Positions 1 through 12,000 of a DNA stretch of 64,000 nucleotides are shown piece by piece. The stretch is taken from contig OOIN01000012.1 of assembly GCA_900323505.1 (NCBI GenBank), positions 558,001 to 622,000 of the forward strand, given 5' to 3'. The notes under the pieces were generated by a model, which saw nothing but the letters and a program-made list of their open reading frames with translations, did not search any database and was not told the origin of the DNA. The stretch comes from Ustilago trichophora (Eukaryota > Basidiomycota > Ustilaginomycetes > Ustilaginales > Ustilaginaceae). The position numbers were made by a program, and so were the translations under genes. Numbering within the stretch: position 1 is the first letter of the stretch; each line of letters opens with the position of its first letter.

Positions 1-2130
1 ACCGTGGCCCATTGGCCTTTGACTACCCTGTTGAGGAAGAATACGGCCATCCGGACCGACGGCAGCGGCACCGAACATGGGATTGACCGGATGGGCCCAC
101 CCACCTGCCATGGCTTCATTCTCGAGCTCCTGCTTGAGCAAGTCGGGGTGGTAGGCAGCGGCGAGAGAGTTGCGGTCGTGCTCATTGTCCGGACCGGTGA
201 GATCCATGTCGGCGATAAGCAGGCGCAGCTTTTCGTTTTCGAGCTTGAGTTCGAGGAATGAGTCGAGCATGCTCGTATTCTTGCTTGGATACGGTCGTGC
301 CGAGCAGAAGAAGCATTGCAATTGCGAACGCGACGAACTGGTGGCATCGCTCGTCGGTGTCTGTAGTGTCTGCTCCTGACTGAGCGGGTGCGCAGCTTTC
401 GAACTGGTAGAAAGGTTGGGTGCCATGTTCTCAGACTTGACCTTGCCCTTTTGCGCCTCGCTATCGGCACCCTTAGGCGTAGAGCCGCTGCCTTCGTTGT
501 CTGCCCGCGACTCATCTTGATCTTTGGCCGCATCGGTCGAGCCATCGGTCCCGGTGGCTGCTGCTGGCTCAGGTGGGAAGTAAGGATGGCCTGTCGCCTC
601 AAAGACAATGTAGTCTCCGTCGCGCGTGAACGCATCGGCGTGCTCGACCTCGCTACGGCGTTCGCTGTTTCGCTCTTTCTCTTCACCCGTGTCTCCGGCG
701 GACGATGCGTTGTCACTGGAAGACTTTTCGCCTTTCTTGGATGTACGAGTGGACTTCGGCTTGGTCTTGAAGCGATAGTAGGTCAACAGCTCGCCCTTGC
801 TGCTCCGCATCCTGTCGATCTCACGTTCCACCGATGCAACATCCTGAGGATGAACAAATTCGGTGAGTTTGCGTCCCTTGAGCTCCTCGCTCTTCCAGCC
901 CGTGAGACCTTGTACGCTGGGACTGGCAAACAAGATGACACCTTCTGGATCCAGGACATGAACAAAGTCGAGAAGCTCCTCGACGACACGGCCGGTCCAA
1001 CCTTTGCGCTTGGTAAAGTCGGTCGCAGCCGACGAACCACTGGCGCTCACGTCGACACCGCGAAGGATCTGGCTGCCTAGGCCGGGAGGATGACTGGCAG
1101 CATGACCGCCCATGGCGGAAAGCGCCTGCGTTCCGAGAAACGAGTGGCTATGCTGTTGACCCACCGGATACAAGGGCGGGGGTTGCGGATAACCAAGACC
1201 GCCTCCGTATGGGTCTTGTGCGCCATTACCGAGCTCGATGCTGCTGAAAGAACGCTGACCAAATCCTGGAGGGCCTGCAACTTCAGATCCACTTCGAGAC
1301 CTGCGATGGCGGAAAGGCGGTCGTGCAGCAAAGGAAGTAGGCTGTCCATTTGGGCCAATTTCTGGCATGGGTGTGGATCCGATACTGTTGATGTCGCTGA
1401 TGCCACTGCTACTGGTGCTGTCGTTGTGCAAGAGCACCGGCTTATTGCCTGCCTGCATCTGGTTCGGGTTGATGGGAGCACCACCAAACGTCATTCGTCT
1501 ACGCTTGCCCTGTGCCGACTCTTCGCTGCCGTTAGAGCTCGGACCATCCGGCTCGAAGCCGTTGATGTTGGCGCTGAAGTCCGAGTTGGAAGGCGCACGC
1601 ATCGACATGGCGCCATTCACATCGACGCCACCCTGCTGCATGTAGTCCGGCATGGTGTTGGTCATTCCATTCCACGTGCCGTCAGTCGGTTGACCCGGCT
1701 GCGAAAGGTCGTTGTTCTTTTGGGATTGACGTCTAGAAGCAGGTGCGGATGCGGATCCATTGAAGCCAAGGTGGCCGTAGGCAGCGGCAGCGGCCGCGGA
1801 TGCAGCGGGATCCAAGCCGTTAGGCACCATGGATGGGACGAAGCGCTGTGATGGGTCGGCGTCCATGGGTCTACTTTGCATTCCCACGCCGGCATGTTGT
1901 GGCATCATCATCTGGGCAGGGTGTGAGAAGTTGTGGGAGGCAGAGGCGGGATCAAAACCAACGAAGGCCGAACTAGGCGCTTCATTTGGCGCATTGCCTT
2001 GGAACATGTTCTGAAGCGCTTCCTGACTCATGTGTCCGTCATTGTTGAAAAAGGGTGGGTTGAAGCCCTGCTGCTGTTGCTGTTGCTGCTGTTGCTCAGC
2101 CGCGGAAGCAGACCAGTGCTGGCCCTGCAT
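1..2130 (-). CDS. wc-2: White Collar-2-like PAS protein, partial (C-terminus off the left edge)
   Basis: The minus-strand frame stays open from an ATG at 2130 to the window edge (710 codons, no stop). The N-terminal third is Gln/Ser/Pro-rich, with a run of eight Gln near residue 15 and an Ala run. A PAS domain starts at about residue 373 (KGWTGRVVEELLDFVHVLDP, then SPSVQGLTGW and FVHPQDVASVE). It is followed by the YIVFEATGHPYFP segment seen in fungal WC-2 proteins and a leucine-rich FLELKLENEKLRLLIADM helix. In the family, WC-2 pairs with the photoreceptor WC-1 to form a light-responsive transcription complex. The C-terminal GATA zinc finger expected of WC-2 would lie beyond position 1, so the assignment rests on the PAS and linker segments. 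The start is the first ATG after an in-frame stop (TGA at about 2209) and after a likely leader-intron acceptor. A different PAS protein is possible but less likely. Confidence 0.75.
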   Translation of the reverse strand, partial: MQGQHWSASAAEQQQQQQQQQGFNPPFFNNDGHMSQEALQNMFQGNAPNEAPSSAFVGFDPASASHNFSHPAQMMMPQHAGVGMQSRPMDADPSQRFVPSMVPNGLDPAASAAAAAAYGHLGFNGSASAPASRRQSQKNNDLSQPGQPTDGTWNGMTNTMPDYMQQGGVDVNGAMSMRAPSNSDFSANINGFEPDGPSSNGSEESAQGKRRRMTFGGAPINPNQMQAGNKPVLLHNDSTSSSGISDINSIGSTPMPEIGPNGQPTSFAARPPFRHRRSRSGSEVAGPPGFGQRSFSSIELGNGAQDPYGGGLGYPQPPPLYPVGQQHSHSFLGTQALSAMGGHAASHPPGLGSQILRGVDVSASGSSAATDFTKRKGWTGRVVEELLDFVHVLDPEGVILFASPSVQGLTGWKSEELKGRKLTEFVHPQDVASVEREIDRMRSSKGELLTYYRFKTKPKSTRTSKKGEKSSSDNASSAGDTGEEKERNSERRSEVEHADAFTRDGDYIVFEATGHPYFPPEPAAATGTDGSTDAAKDQDESRADNEGSGSTPKGADSEAQKGKVKSENMAPNLSTSSKAAHPLSQEQTLQTPTSDATSSSRSQLQCFFCSARPYPSKNTSMLDSFLELKLENEKLRLLIADMDLTGPDNEHDRNSLAAAYHPDLLKQELENEAMAGGWAHPVNPMFGAAAVGPDGRILPQQGSQRPMGHG

Positions 2131-2209
2131 ACCTGCGGAAGAGCGACTCGAGCCGGGTTGCTCGAAAACGTCAATTGGAAAGTCTCGTTGGTGGAGGGAT
2201 GGGTGTCAG

Positions 2210-2371
2210 CTAAATCGGATCCGTAGCTGGGTTGTGTGAAGAAAGTCGAGGAATGGATATCACAGATAGCAGTTGGTTTTGTCGTTTGGATGTAAGTTCA
2301 GATGCCAGATTGAGACGTCATGTATGGGAACCCTTTAGTGGAGTTGCCAAGTACGAGATGAGTTGAGTTAC
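2210..2371 (-). other. Probable 5'-leader intron of the WC-2-like gene
   Basis: On the minus strand a donor GTAACT follows GAGCAAG, with its first base at 2371, and a TTTAG acceptor ends at 2210. The exon downstream of this acceptor has a stop in the WC-2 frame before the ATG at 2130. If the intron is real, it therefore sits in the untranslated leader. No transcript evidence is available. Confidence 0.35.
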
Positions 2372-3075
2372 CTTGCTCAGCTACGTCGATGTCAGAATAT
2401 CCCGAGGACCGTCTGCGAAGCTGTGTTGGGCTCGAAGCGGGAGGGCTGACGGTGAGAAGAAGAGCGCAGTCTTTGAAAGAAAGCGCTGGACGTATGGCGG
2501 GAGTCAAGTTGGAGTGATGCAGTGATTGATGCGGGAGGGTAGGCCTCAATCTAGCTGCTGAAGTGGGCTCGTAGATATGACAATCACAGAGGACCGAGAG
2601 TTGACATGTACGGGAGCGATGGAATGTGCCTAGCGCTGCCGAAAGCGCAGAAGATGGGAGGAGGTGCACGGCTGCCAGAGAGTGTCCTGAAGTAGAGACC
2701 AGGCTGAAAATCGGTGGCGTATAGGATAAGGACAGATGAAGAGTAAAGGTTAGTGGTGGTGGTGGTGGTGACGACGACGGTGGCGGCGGCGGCAGCAAGT
2801 CAAATCGAGACGGTTGGCTGGATTGAGCGACGATACAGATACGCGCGGGCGGGCGGGCAGGCGGCTGGATGAGGAGACAGGCAAAAGAGCGGAGCTTGCT
2901 TGCTTTGCAACAACTTTTGCACTCTTCATACACGCACTCTGGTGACGCTTTCGCAAACGCGGCCGGACGGAGCAAACAAGAAAAAATCAATCAATCCACA
3001 CCTCTTTAGAAAGACGAAAGCTTGGGCCAAGAGGTGAGCTTGCCGGAGCACCACAAAGCGAGAGAGTTTATTCGC

Positions 3076-3124
3076 TCTGTGTGTGTGTGTGTGCGTCTTT
3101 ATTTCTCTTTCTCTCTCTCTCTGT
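3076..3124. repeat. GT and CT microsatellites
   Basis: A (GT)n tract of about 15 bases is followed, after a short spacer, by a (CT)n tract upstream of the WC-2-like gene. These are simple repeats with no coding potential. Confidence 0.85.
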
Positions 3125-5044
3125 TTTCTTTGTGTATGTGTTCGTGCTGGTGCTTCCAGTACTGTACACGGCTGTAGGACGAGTAACGTCTTGGTAGCTT
3201 ACGGCGTCAGACTGCAGCCCTTTCCTGGGCTCTTGCCTCTGGTCTTGTGCCATTTTCTCCCATTTTTTTCTTGTGCTTCCGCCCTAAAAATGGATGGATT
3301 TTTCCTTGATCCTAAAAATCTTGCTTTTCATCACTACGAGAAAGAGCACCTTACAAATCTCATTTTGCGCTTTGCAACCTGACACATCTTGAGGCTCTTG
3401 TCGGAAAAGTGCTGGAATTCATCTACCATGTATAATGTGTACAGAAAGCGCTACGATGAACCAGCCCCTTTTCATTAGTGTGTTGCACCAGAGAAAAGGC
3501 GCAAACGAATGGTGAACTTCTGGTTCAGCGTGGCTCTGCGGATCCTTGCGCAGCGCGACTCGCCGAGAAATGGCATTTAGGCCAACCAAGCCTCTCTTTC
3601 TTTCTGCCCTCAACCTTGTGAACAGGCGGACACAAAAAAGAAACAAGAAGGCCAAGAAAGGCTTTTTTTGCAGGTCGGCACGGGGAGAGTGTGTCAAGTT
3701 GGAATCTACTCCAAAGGCCTTTTCTTTGTACTGTACAATGTTTTCAATGTGTGGCAACCTGACCGACCCGGGCACTTGACAGCAGAAGGGTGCAGCTCAG
3801 GGTCCCTGACCCACAACAGGGCGAGAAACGAGACGAGAGTCGAGACAGAGGCTTGGAGCCTGAGAGCGTTCGGTGTTTGGATTTTAATTGACAAGGCACG
3901 TAAGGAGTCTGTCCACGCGCTTGACTTGTCTTAAGCGAGAGACCGGAGACATCCATTTTCAGATGAAAAAGCGAAGAAAAAAATGGTATCACAAGGCAGA
4001 AAGCCAGAGGATCCAGAAACAACACCAATTTTCGAGCCAAATTTCCCAGTTAATGAGCTCCATCGCCCAAATGAAGGCGAATTCCTCTCTTCGATCCATA
4101 CTGTATTCAATTTCTTTTTGTTCGCCGCCGAGAAAGGGAGCTAAAAGATGCACAGTGCAACTTCCTGCAGACGCTGATGTACTCTACTCTACTGTACTGT
4201 ACCATTAAAAACAGGCAGCCATGGCGTCCGAAAAATGGAATCAAAATGGCCAAATGGGTGGGTGGGTCGTCATCCTTTTTGCGTTCTCTGTAGAACTCGC
4301 ACCGACGATTCTAGCAGATCTTGCAGTCCCAAGACCGGAAGCAGGTTCAAGCGGTCGGGAAGCGACCGTGCAGATCCGCTCTTCGTTTCCTCCGTTCAAC
4401 GCCGAGAAGGCGCGAGTAATGATCGCTTTTCAATGAACCACAAAAACGACGTCGACTAAGCTGACAAGTGGGGGCTTGGTATTGCATTGTTGTCTTGCTT
4501 TGTCAAGTGGCCGTTACGCACAGATTTGATGGACGAGGACAGCCTCAAGCTTCAACGTTGTCATCTCCAACACAATTTTTTTCAATGTCTTTGGTCGCCG
4601 TTGTGCTGTTTGTAGCCTCAATGTCCGACCCCACAGATTTTTGTGACCGAGCTAATCCGAGAATCAGTTAGGCTTCAAATATGTATTGGTCGCTGTCTGG
4701 ATCGTGTCCGAAGAGCATAGATCGTATTCTGCGATTTACTCCTCTGATCGCTACCTGTTCAAGATTCAAAGTCGATCGCGCATCATAGCCAACCTGAGAT
4801 GTATCGAAGCCGGCTATCTCGTCAGCAGTCCTTGATCACTTTTCGTTGTCCCTATCTAAACCTGTTCCGCTTCTTTGGCAGATTCTGAATCATAACCCGA
4901 CTTCGGATCCTTTGCGCGGCTCACAGCGGTAATCGTTTGTCGATGTATTGCGTGAGAACCAAGAGCTTATCTGGCTCCTCGCTTGCTTTGTTGCTACTGT
5001 ATCTGCTTTGCATTCATACATATGGATGTACTTTTCTTTCGCCC

Positions 5045-5064
5045 TTTTTTTTTTTTTTTTTTTT
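5045..5064. repeat. Poly-T run (20 T)
   Basis: Twenty consecutive T bases in the gene-poor region upstream of the WC-2-like gene. Confidence 0.9.
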
Positions 5065-5223
5065 GTCTTTGCTAGCTACAGTTAACGGGTAAAGCAGCCC
5101 GTGTGGCTGGCTGCGTTTCGAGAATTTTCGTTGGACCCAAGGGTCCTGCGACGCCACGCCAGATTTCGGCAACAGGCACCACACACGCACACAGAGCCCG
5201 TGCCGTGAAGCCACTTAGGCACG

Positions 5224-5248
5224 CTCTCTCTCTCTCTCTCTCTCTCTT
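5224..5248. repeat. (CT)n microsatellite
   Basis: About twelve CT dinucleotides in intergenic DNA. Confidence 0.9.
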
Positions 5249-5361
5249 TCGGAAAGTCTCGTGTACAGCACAGTACAATACGGTACAAAGTGACACTTGC
5301 CAGAGGTGGAAATCGAAAGCAGTTTTGAAAAGACCACCCGTAGACAAAGACTCTTTCCCAA

Positions 5362-5383
5362 GACACACACACACACACACACA
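5362..5383. repeat. (AC)n microsatellite
   Basis: About eleven AC dinucleotides in intergenic DNA. Confidence 0.9.
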
Positions 5384-6657
5384 AAAGAGCGATATTAGCG
5401 TTTTCTCTGTACATCATCATTGGAACGCAGTCGCTGACGTCGAAACTTCAGGACCTAAGAGTTCAAGAAAGATCATGCTGATCAAGCACCGAGGACGTGG
5501 GTGTGAGTGCACAGTCACTTGTCCACATGAGCAGCGATTTTGAGCGGAGCTCATTCCCTTTCAGAGCTTGCCCGGTGCAGGAACTACGATCATTCCAGCA
5601 GCGGCAGCGTGAAGAGCTCTGAGTAAGTGAGTGTAGGCCTCGACCGGATTGACGATGAGCAAGCGAGCAAAGCAATTTCGCTATCAAGACCAGACAGGTG
5701 AGTGATTGCGCCCCATCCTCAACTTCCTTCAGGGCTGGAACGCCTTAAGTGTAGGTGTGCGTATTCATGCACGCAACATCGTTCTCGATAGAGTTGGCCG
5801 GATTGCCGACCTTTGCATTGTGCACAAAAAGTGCAGTATGGCGGAACCATCTGCTGTACTGTACAGTAGCATGTCGATAGAATTGCAGTGTCATCAAACA
5901 GTAGCTGAGCAGTCTTGGTCCACGCTGTGTGACCCACAAACCCTCGCTTCTGTACGACGAGTGCATCACCGTGGTTCAGACTCCGCTCACCGCTGCACGA
6001 GACAATACAGTTCACTTTCTCGGACCCCGTCTTGGCCTTTGTCTGTCCTCCCATGGTCACTATCTCTCGCTCCAGCAAAGAACGTAGCAGCAAGCAGATG
6101 AGGGGCAATTCTTCTTTGTCTGCTTCAGTTGCATGATCCGGCAGGTGCGGCAGGTGTCCAGAAAGGCAAATGATGAAACTGGCTTGTCTCCAATGAGCCC
6201 TCTTGGAACCATGCTAAACTGCTTTCCCGTGGTTCGGGAAAGTCAGTGTCCCACGGTCGCAGTTGCCAAGAAGTTGGACAAGAAGATTAATTTGGACATT
6301 TTCGGGTGATTTCTTCACGGTCCAGCATGCGGCGGTCGGATCCATTCCAAAAAAGGATGCGGCTCCATCTGCAAGTCGTGATCGCACACTGCTTGGGCTG
6401 CAGCTCTAGACACTTCCGGGTCCCGGCTTCTAGTTGGGCTTTTCGGCATTTCATGTCTGTTGCATCGACTGGATCAAACACCGTAAGCATCTGCTTTCGA
6501 CATATTAATGGCACCGTGTACTCACACTCACTTCAGTCATCCTGTGGCAGCATGGATCAGAGTTCCGGCTTCAGCAGTAAATGTGGATGAGGCTCAAGAT
6601 TCTGTCATGCAAGATCTATTTGGCATCTGGTGAGCTAACAAGGTGGGTCTAGGGAGA

Positions 6658-8376
6658 CTAGGTTGGACTGGAAGGCCCACCTCTGGCCTCGCTCTCCTCA
6701 TCGTCATCCTCTTCTTCATCATCCGTTGCCGTCAGAGTGTCACCCAGGACCTGCCCCTCGATAATCAAGCTTGCGCCTTGTGATAGTCCATCTATATCCT
6801 TCAATGAACTTGAACCTGCCTGCGCAAAATCGATGCGCTTCCTTGGATAGCCAGTCACCAGACTGAATCGGTATACATGCTGATAGTCGCTTGGCTTCTG
6901 CACCAAACTTGCATCATTTCCAGCCTCCGCGATGCTCGCAGCTGACTCTACGAATGCGAATACGGCTTCGACGGTATCGGTTGGCGAGAAGCGTCGTGTG
7001 AGCGTCTTGCCACTCGGCAAGCGGAAGCTGAATCGAACCGAGTTTTTGGGTGAAGCAGGCTCGGAAGGAACCAGGTTGTGAAGCGCCCATTGTTGCCATG
7101 CCTGCTGTTTGCGCTGTAATTGCTCTTTTTGTTCTTGCTCCTCACGAATACGTTGCGCCTCGAGGGCTTTATGACGTTCCTCCTCTCGCTTCTGTGCAAT
7201 CCGCTCGGCATCTCGCCGGCTTGCTTCTTGGTAAGCGCGGTCCTGCTCTGCCCTCAGTTGACGCTCCAGTTCGCGCCGACGCTTCTCAGCTCGCAGTCGA
7301 TCCAGATAAGTGCGTGTCCTGGGCAAAAGCACGTCGGCGATATGGGATGCAATGACTCCAGCAGATGTCGCAGACGAAGGCGATCCCTCGAGCCTCGACA
7401 GGACTGCCGCTCGTGGAGACGACGATGATGATGCTGCAGATCGGCTTGCTGGACGTGGTGGCTGGAGGGCAATAAAGGCAACAAAGGGGTATGTGCTAGC
7501 CTGGAGCGTTGTCGCCACTTGATACGCTTCACGTTCGCGTACATCGCCACCCCAGACGATAAAGTCGTCTCTGGACAGAAGCTCGACCAGTTCGCTGTCC
7601 GTCAGCGTGTTTTGCTTGAAGCGGTCCACATCGCCATGCTCTCGACTGACCAGGACGATGGCGAGAATCTTGATCTGCTCCTTGGCACTGCGCAATGCAT
7701 CAGCGTAGCTACCGATGAAGAAAGGTGGCAGCCTCTTGGGTGGAGGTGCACGAGTGCCATCATCAGTCTGCGACACTACGGAGCGAGATGTGACCCCGCC
7801 AGTCTGCTCCTCGAGCTCTCGAACGAAGTTCTCAGCCGATGTACGTGGATCCGAGCGACTCCTGCCATGGCCGGCGTTATCACCGCCAAATAAGGAAGGG
7901 AACAGCGCCCTGATCCGAAGGATTCTTGCCAGGAAGAGCAAGAGGCTGGAAGCGAGCGAGAGCGGGAACGTTAAAGCGGACCAGATCATCTGTGCCACAC
8001 TCATTGCACCATTGTCGGCAGGTCGAGGATAGGGACGCAGGCCTGCACCTCCAGGCAAGCCGCTCGGGGCACCAGAGCCACGATTGAGAGAGCGCGAGCC
8101 AGTCGACATCAAGGGCTGCTCAAAGTCCATCGAACCTCGAACACGAGGGTCTTGAGCAAAGGATCTAGCAATCGTCTCGTCATCGGCTCCACTTCGCCTT
8201 CGTTCAGCAGTGCTGTCTTCGTCCACTAATCTGGCTGCGCGCGTGACGTCCCATGATTCCACTTCGAGCAGCGTGGCCAGAACATCGTCATCTGGCACTG
8301 AGCCGCCGGAGCTCTGGAGGACAGAGCGCAGGCTTGCGATGGCATCCTGTTGACTGCCAGAGCGCTGTGTCGCCAT
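6658..8376 (-). CDS. UBA-like/UAS/UBX ER membrane protein (FAF2/Ubx3/Dsc5 type)
   Basis: A single exon encodes 572 aa. A UBA-like helical segment lies at about residues 10-50. One hydrophobic hairpin-like segment lies at about 129-160 (WSALTFPLSLASSLLLFLAR). A thioredoxin-like UAS region spans about 195-340, a charged coiled coil about 355-430, and a UBX domain about 440-545 (starting VRFSFRLPSGKTLTRRF). The tail is acidic. This order matches the FAF2/UBXD8 family, whose members sit in the ER or lipid-droplet membrane and recruit Cdc48/p97. The presence of UAS favours the Ubx3/Dsc5 (Ucp10) subtype, a subunit of the Dsc ubiquitin ligase, over Ubx2. It is divergent from PWP2 across about 700 bp. 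The family call is firm; the exact orthologue is inferred. Confidence 0.85.
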   Translation of the reverse strand: MATQRSGSQQDAIASLRSVLQSSGGSVPDDDVLATLLEVESWDVTRAARLVDEDSTAERRRSGADDETIARSFAQDPRVRGSMDFEQPLMSTGSRSLNRGSGAPSGLPGGAGLRPYPRPADNGAMSVAQMIWSALTFPLSLASSLLLFLARILRIRALFPSLFGGDNAGHGRSRSDPRTSAENFVRELEEQTGGVTSRSVVSQTDDGTRAPPPKRLPPFFIGSYADALRSAKEQIKILAIVLVSREHGDVDRFKQNTLTDSELVELLSRDDFIVWGGDVREREAYQVATTLQASTYPFVAFIALQPPRPASRSAASSSSSPRAAVLSRLEGSPSSATSAGVIASHIADVLLPRTRTYLDRLRAEKRRRELERQLRAEQDRAYQEASRRDAERIAQKREEERHKALEAQRIREEQEQKEQLQRKQQAWQQWALHNLVPSEPASPKNSVRFSFRLPSGKTLTRRFSPTDTVEAVFAFVESAASIAEAGNDASLVQKPSDYQHVYRFSLVTGYPRKRIDFAQAGSSSLKDIDGLSQGASLIIEGQVLGDTLTATDDEEEDDDEESEARGGPSSPT

Positions 8377-9085
8377 CTCTACTTCGTTTGAGGAGACCTC
8401 GTCCTCTTCTCTCGAATGGTCTCTATGAAGTCACGACCAAGATGGTACCGTAGCTCGCTCCCGTTTGATGATTCGACTGAACTATGATCTGACTCGGTGC
8501 ATATATGCGCAGAATCTGTGTTGCGAGGAAGGCTCGTATTTGCCTGCAAGAGAAAGACAATCAGACAAGTGCCTTGAGAACCGCAATGAGCCTGCTACCG
8601 ATCGATGACCTTGAAAGAGCCGTTGAGGGATGCAGTCGATCGCAAAGGTCGTGACCTGAACGCCGTGAATCCTCCACCTCACGCGGGATGAAGTGCAGTC
8701 TCCAGAGAGTCACCGTGCGCGCCATACTTTCCCGATTATCGGCGGAATCATACTCGAGCGAATCTCGGAATTCGGTTTCCTTTTTTTCTTTTTTCTTTTT
8801 TTCTTTTTTTTTCTTTTTTTTTCTCCTCTTCAGCCAACCTCGACCTTCGCAAATCTGTGTTGAACAAAATTTCTTCTTGGCTGGTGCTCAGCTAAGAGAA
8901 AGAATGCAAAAAGTCACACAAGAGAGCGCAAATCGAAGAAAGTCGTTCACACCCACCGTCACCACCTCCTCAGGCATCTTCACCCTTTTGACAAGTACAT
9001 CAGCTCACTTCTCTCCCTCCATCGCCACTTGCAAGGCTTTGTAGGAGACAAGAGCAACTGTGCTCGACGGTGCTGACTCGCCACT
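8377..9085. other. Divergent promoter region, UBX gene / PWP2
   Basis: About 700 bp between two opposite starts. It contains a long T/C-rich tract at about 8778-8825 and the motif TCGGAATTCGG at 8765-8775. Close relatives of this motif occur in two other divergent promoters of the window. No ORF of note. Confidence 0.6.
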
Positions 9086-12000
9086 ATGAAGTCGTCGTTC
9101 AAGTTCTCCAACTTGTGCGGCACTGTATACCAAGGCGGCAATGTCGTCTTCTCCGCCGACGGCGACTCGATCTACTCGCCTGTAGGTAACCGTCTCTCGA
9201 TCTTCAACCTCGTTCGCAATACCTCCACAACACTTCCTTTCGAGACCAGGAAGCCTATCGCCAGGATCGCACTTTCGCCTGCTAACCAAGCAATTGTGTT
9301 GGTGGCTGATGAAGATGGTCGCGCCTTGTTGATCAACACCCTAAGGAGATCGTTGCTTGCGCAGATGAACTTCAAGCAACCGCTCCGTGATGCCCAATTC
9401 TCGAACGATGGTAGGTTCCTCGCAGTCACCTACGGCAATCAGATCAAGGTCTGGAGGACACCATCGCATCTGGCTCGCGAGTTTGCACCCTTCGTCCTTC
9501 ACCGCACATATACTGGTCACTTTGACGACGTGCTTAGCATTCGATGGACAAAGAACAGCAGGTAAGTCACTTTTCAGATGCAGCCGATAGCCAATCGAGA
9601 GATGGAGCCAGCTCGGACCGATACCTTCTATAAAGCCCTGCCATCAACGTTTCCGAGGATGCTTCCAAAAAACTAAACTGATTTAATGAGTCCGCTGATC
9701 AATAGCGGAGAACTTCGCACATGTCTGAGGATTACTTGGAGGGTATCAATTTGGTAGAACATTGTCCGAGTCCATCGATCGATCTTGGCTGGAATGATCT
9801 GATTTCAGTTTGTGAAGTCGACAAGTTTGCTGACCTCCAAAACCAATTCCATCTACTTTTCTACATTGCTGATGTGACAGATTCTTTATCACCACCTCGA
9901 AGGACATGACAGCACGTCTGTACTCGCTCGATCAAGTGGAAGGCTTCCGGCCCAAGACCTTTACTGGCCACCGAGATGCAGTGATCGGCGCCTATTTCTC
10001 CACGGATGAGAAGACCATCTATACCGTCTCACGCGACGGCGCGTGCTTTACATGGCAGGGCAAGCAGAGCGACGACGAGAATGAGGAAGGCTACATGCGC
10101 GAAGACGATGAAGACATCTGGCACCGATCCGAGGGCATCAAGGGCGGCAGCTCATCGAGGCAGGCCGACAATGCAGTCGGTCTTACTCGCTGGGGTATCG
10201 CAAGCAAGAACTATTTCATGCAGACCGGCGCCAAGACGGTCTGTGCCAGCTTCCACGAACAAGGGTCGCTCTTGGTCGTCGGATTTTCGAACGGTATCTT
10301 TGGCCTGTGGGAAATGCCCGAGTTCAACTCTATCCACACACTCAGCATCAGCCAAGACAAAATCACAAGCGTTGCCATCAATTCGAGCGGCGAGTGGCTT
10401 GCCTTTGGCGCTCACAAGCTCGGCCAGCTGTTGGTATGGGAGTGGGCCAGCGAATCGTACATCCTCAAACAGCAAGGTCACTACTACGACATGAACACGG
10501 TTGGCTTTGCCTCGGACGGCGCCGTCGCTGCCACAGGAGGTGACGATGGCAAGATCAAGCTGTGGAACACTGCCAGCGGATTCTGCACTGCCACGTTCGC
10601 CGAGCATTCAGCTTCGGTGTCTTGCATCGAGTTCGCCAAGCAGGGCCAAGTGCTCTTCAGCGCGAGTTTGGACGGAACTGTCAGGGCATACGACCTGGTC
10701 CGCTACCGCAACTTCCGCACGTTGACGAGCCCCGAGCCTGTTCAGTTCATCAGTCTTGCCGTCGACCCTTCAGGCGAAGTGGTCTGCGCCGGCAGTGCCG
10801 ACACGTTCGAAATCTACATGTGGAGCGTTCAGACGGGCAAGCTGCTCGATATTCTGTCAGGTCACGAGGGGCCCGTCTCTGGTCTTTCTTTCAGTCCGGA
10901 TGGCAGTGGTGTTCTGGCAAGTGTCAGTTGGGACAAGACTGTTCGCACCTGGGAGGTCTTCAGGACGACTCAAAGCGTCGAGTCCTTCACGCTCAACGCC
11001 GATGGCTTGTCCGTCGCCTTCCGTCCAGATGGCCGGGAGATCTGCGCTTCGACCTTGGACGGCTACCTGGCTTTCTTTGACCCTCACGAAGGCAAGCAGA
11101 CCGGAGTAGTCGAGTGTCGACGCGATATTGCAGGTGGACGCAAAGTCAACGACAAGATTGCACGTCGCAACACTGCCAGTGGAGCCTGCTTCACCACGGT
11201 CTGCTACAGTGCCGACGGTGCCTGCATCTTGGCTGGAGGCAATGCCAACTACGTCTGCCTGTACGAGGTCAAGGAACGTGTGTTGCTCAAGCGATGGGAG
11301 CTCACCAAGAACCTGTCGCTTGACGGCACCCAGGACAAGCTCGACAGTCGACGTGTCACGGCAGCAGGTGCCATTGACCTGGTGGACGACCGCGATGACG
11401 AAGCTGATTTGTTGCCCACCGAGCGAGTGGATCAGTCGCTGCCTGGCGCTCAGCGCGGCGACGCGACCAAGAGGACAACCCGGGCCATCTCGCGCGCCAA
11501 GTGCGTTCGGTTCGCTCCCACCGGCCGATCGTGGGCAGCCGCTTCCACATCTGGCTTGCTCATCTACAGTCTTGACGAACAAGCAGCATTCGACCCGCTG
11601 GATTTGGACATGGACCTGACTCCACAAGCCGTCCGTGAAGCCTCGGAGCGCGGTGAGCACCTGTTGGCTGTGGTCGGCGCGTGCCGTCTTGGCGAAAAGC
11701 CGCTGATGGCAGAAGTGTATGAACGCACCTCAGCAGCCGACATCCTGCTAGTTGCGCAGCAGCTCCCTCTGATCCACCTCCCCACAGTTCTGCGTCTGAT
11801 CGCTGACCGTCTGCAGCCAGCCAGCGGAAGTCCGCACGTCGAGTTCCATCTGCGCTGGATCGCCGCCATTTTTTCGGTTCGCGGAGCAGAGATCAAGTCC
11901 AAGGCGACGACCGAATACGCGCCCGTACTGCGAGCTGTGCAGATCGCGCTCAACGAGTTGAGAGCCAACGTCAAGCGAATCAGCGACGAGAATTTGTACT

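Larger units (their letters stand above)
2372..6657. other. Long gene-poor intergenic stretch
   Basis: About 4.3 kb lie between the leader of the WC-2-like gene and the 3' end of the UBX gene. Only short, low-complexity, non-family ORFs occur on either strand. The stretch contains GT, CT and AC microsatellites, a 20-T run and several copies of the 8-mer TACTGTAC. I found no tRNA-like A/B box pair and no recognisable protein domain. It may hold the extended promoter of the WC-2-like gene or an unrecognised non-coding RNA. Confidence 0.6.

Noticed and set aside
388..1851. Long plus-strand ORFs opposite the WC-2-like gene
   Set aside because: They are antisense shadows of a GC-rich coding frame. 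The minus-strand frame contains a recognisable PAS domain and continuous low-stop coding sequence; the plus frames do not.
2298..2990. 230-codon minus-strand ORF upstream of the WC-2-like gene
   Set aside because: It starts with TTG, has low-complexity Ser/Pro/His composition, and cannot be joined to the WC-2 frame through the visible splice sites. More likely leader or intergenic sequence.
4765..4780. B-box-like GTTCAAGATTC
   Set aside because: The flanking bases cannot form a T stem, and no A box lies at the right distance upstream.
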